The notes under the pieces are model-generated. The model was not told the DNA's origin and ran no database searches. It saw only the letters and a program-made list of their open reading frames with translations. Shown here in pieces: positions 5,212 through 5,592 of a DNA stretch of 5,592 nucleotides (positions are counted from its first letter, which is position 1; every line of letters starts with the position of its first letter). The stretch covers positions 6,026 through 11,617 of the forward strand of contig DBNV01000016.1 of assembly GCA_002299865.1 (NCBI GenBank). The letters are read 5' to 3'. Made by a program: the position numbers and the translations under genes. This DNA is from Desulfonatronaceae bacterium UBA663 (GTDB lineage Bacteria; Desulfobacterota; Desulfovibrionia; Desulfovibrionales; Desulfonatronaceae).

Positions 5212-5592
5212 ATGCTGGATGTGAAACTCGTGCGTCAATTTCCGGAGCGGATCCGCCAGGCCCTGGCCGACCGCGGAGCAGACCTGCGCCTGGACGCCTT
5301 TCTGACTTTGGAAGAATCCCGCCGGACCATGCTGCAGGAGGTGGAAGGGTTCAAAAGCTCCCGCAACCAGGCTTCGGCCGAGGTGGCCAGGCGTAAGCGC
5401 GGCGGAGCGGATGCGACCCAACTGCTGACCGAGCTTTCCGGGCTGTCCGAGCGGATTAAGACCCTGGACATTCAGCTCAAGAACCTGGACCAGCAGGTCC
5501 AGGACTGGCTGCTCAGCGTGCCCAACCCACCCCATCAAAGCGTGCCCGTGGGCAAAAGCGAGGCGGACAATCCGGTGCTGCGGACCTGGGGC
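5212..5592 (+). CDS. serS: Seryl-tRNA synthetase, N-terminal 127 residues (runs off the window)
   Basis: This class II synthetase charges tRNA-Ser (and tRNA-Sec where present) with serine in the cytoplasm. The start reads MLDVKLVRQFPERIRQAL, close to the canonical MLD-x-K-x-(L/I)R N-terminus of bacterial SerRS. The visible part is the N-terminal tRNA-binding domain, two long helices forming an antiparallel coiled-coil arm (about residues 27-100). It contains the conserved R-x-x-x-x-x-x-x-E and K-x-x-RN-x-x-S elements (GFKSSRNQASAEV) and ends in the linker LLSVPNPPHQSVPVGKSEADN, also typical. The catalytic domain with motifs 1-3 lies beyond the right edge. AGGGA at 5201-5205 sits 6 nt before the ATG, supporting this start. 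The gene is divergent from the pseudouridine synthase/CoaE gene. The frame is open to the edge with no disruption. Confidence 0.96.
   Translation, partial: MLDVKLVRQFPERIRQALADRGADLRLDAFLTLEESRRTMLQEVEGFKSSRNQASAEVARRKRGGADATQLLTELSGLSERIKTLDIQLKNLDQQVQDWLLSVPNPPHQSVPVGKSEADNPVLRTWG

Noticed and set aside
1..5592. Mobile element, CRISPR array, tRNA or rRNA gene
   Set aside because: Both strands were read for transposase-like frames, regularly spaced repeats, and tRNA T-loop or CCA-end patterns. None was seen.

Overview
The window looks like chromosomal DNA from a GC-rich Gram-negative bacterium. My best guess is the Desulfovibrionales (sulfate-reducing Desulfobacterota). The basis is the gene style: a RluD-type pseudouridine synthase fused to CoaE, a rhomboid of the type that starts with a PLRDTIPSRT segment, and lepA followed by lepB. 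No taxonomic marker (rRNA) is present, so this is inference.

Layout. Five genes lie on the minus strand and read right to left: a pseudouridine synthase/dephospho-CoA kinase fusion (3340-4950), a rhomboid-family membrane protein (2786-3337), lepA (739-2538), lepB (58-657) and the first 18 codons of an unidentified gene (1-54). The fusion gene and the rhomboid gene are 2 nt apart. A 247-nt gap with a possible promoter and GC-rich inverted repeats precedes lepA. An 81-nt gap with a small hairpin separates lepA from lepB, and lepB is followed 3 nt later by the last gene. On the plus strand, serS (seryl-tRNA synthetase) starts at 5212 and runs off the right edge. It is divergent from the fusion gene across a 261-nt intergenic region that probably holds both promoters.

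How the genes fit together. Most are housekeeping functions of translation and protein export: rRNA modification, back-translocating or ribosome-associated GTPase LepA/EF4, signal peptide removal by LepB, and charging of tRNA-Ser. CoaE adds the last step of coenzyme A synthesis.

The most striking observation is in the rhomboid gene. The reading frame is intact and well translated, and it keeps the HxxxN motif of TM2 and the histidine of TM6. The block between them that should carry TM3, TM4 and the GxSG catalytic serine is missing, as if cleanly deleted in frame. It is therefore predicted to be a pseudoprotease, unless the gap is an assembly or clone artefact. The CoaE half of the fusion also departs from the family consensus in its lid and C-terminal motifs. 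No mobile element, CRISPR array, tRNA or rRNA was seen.
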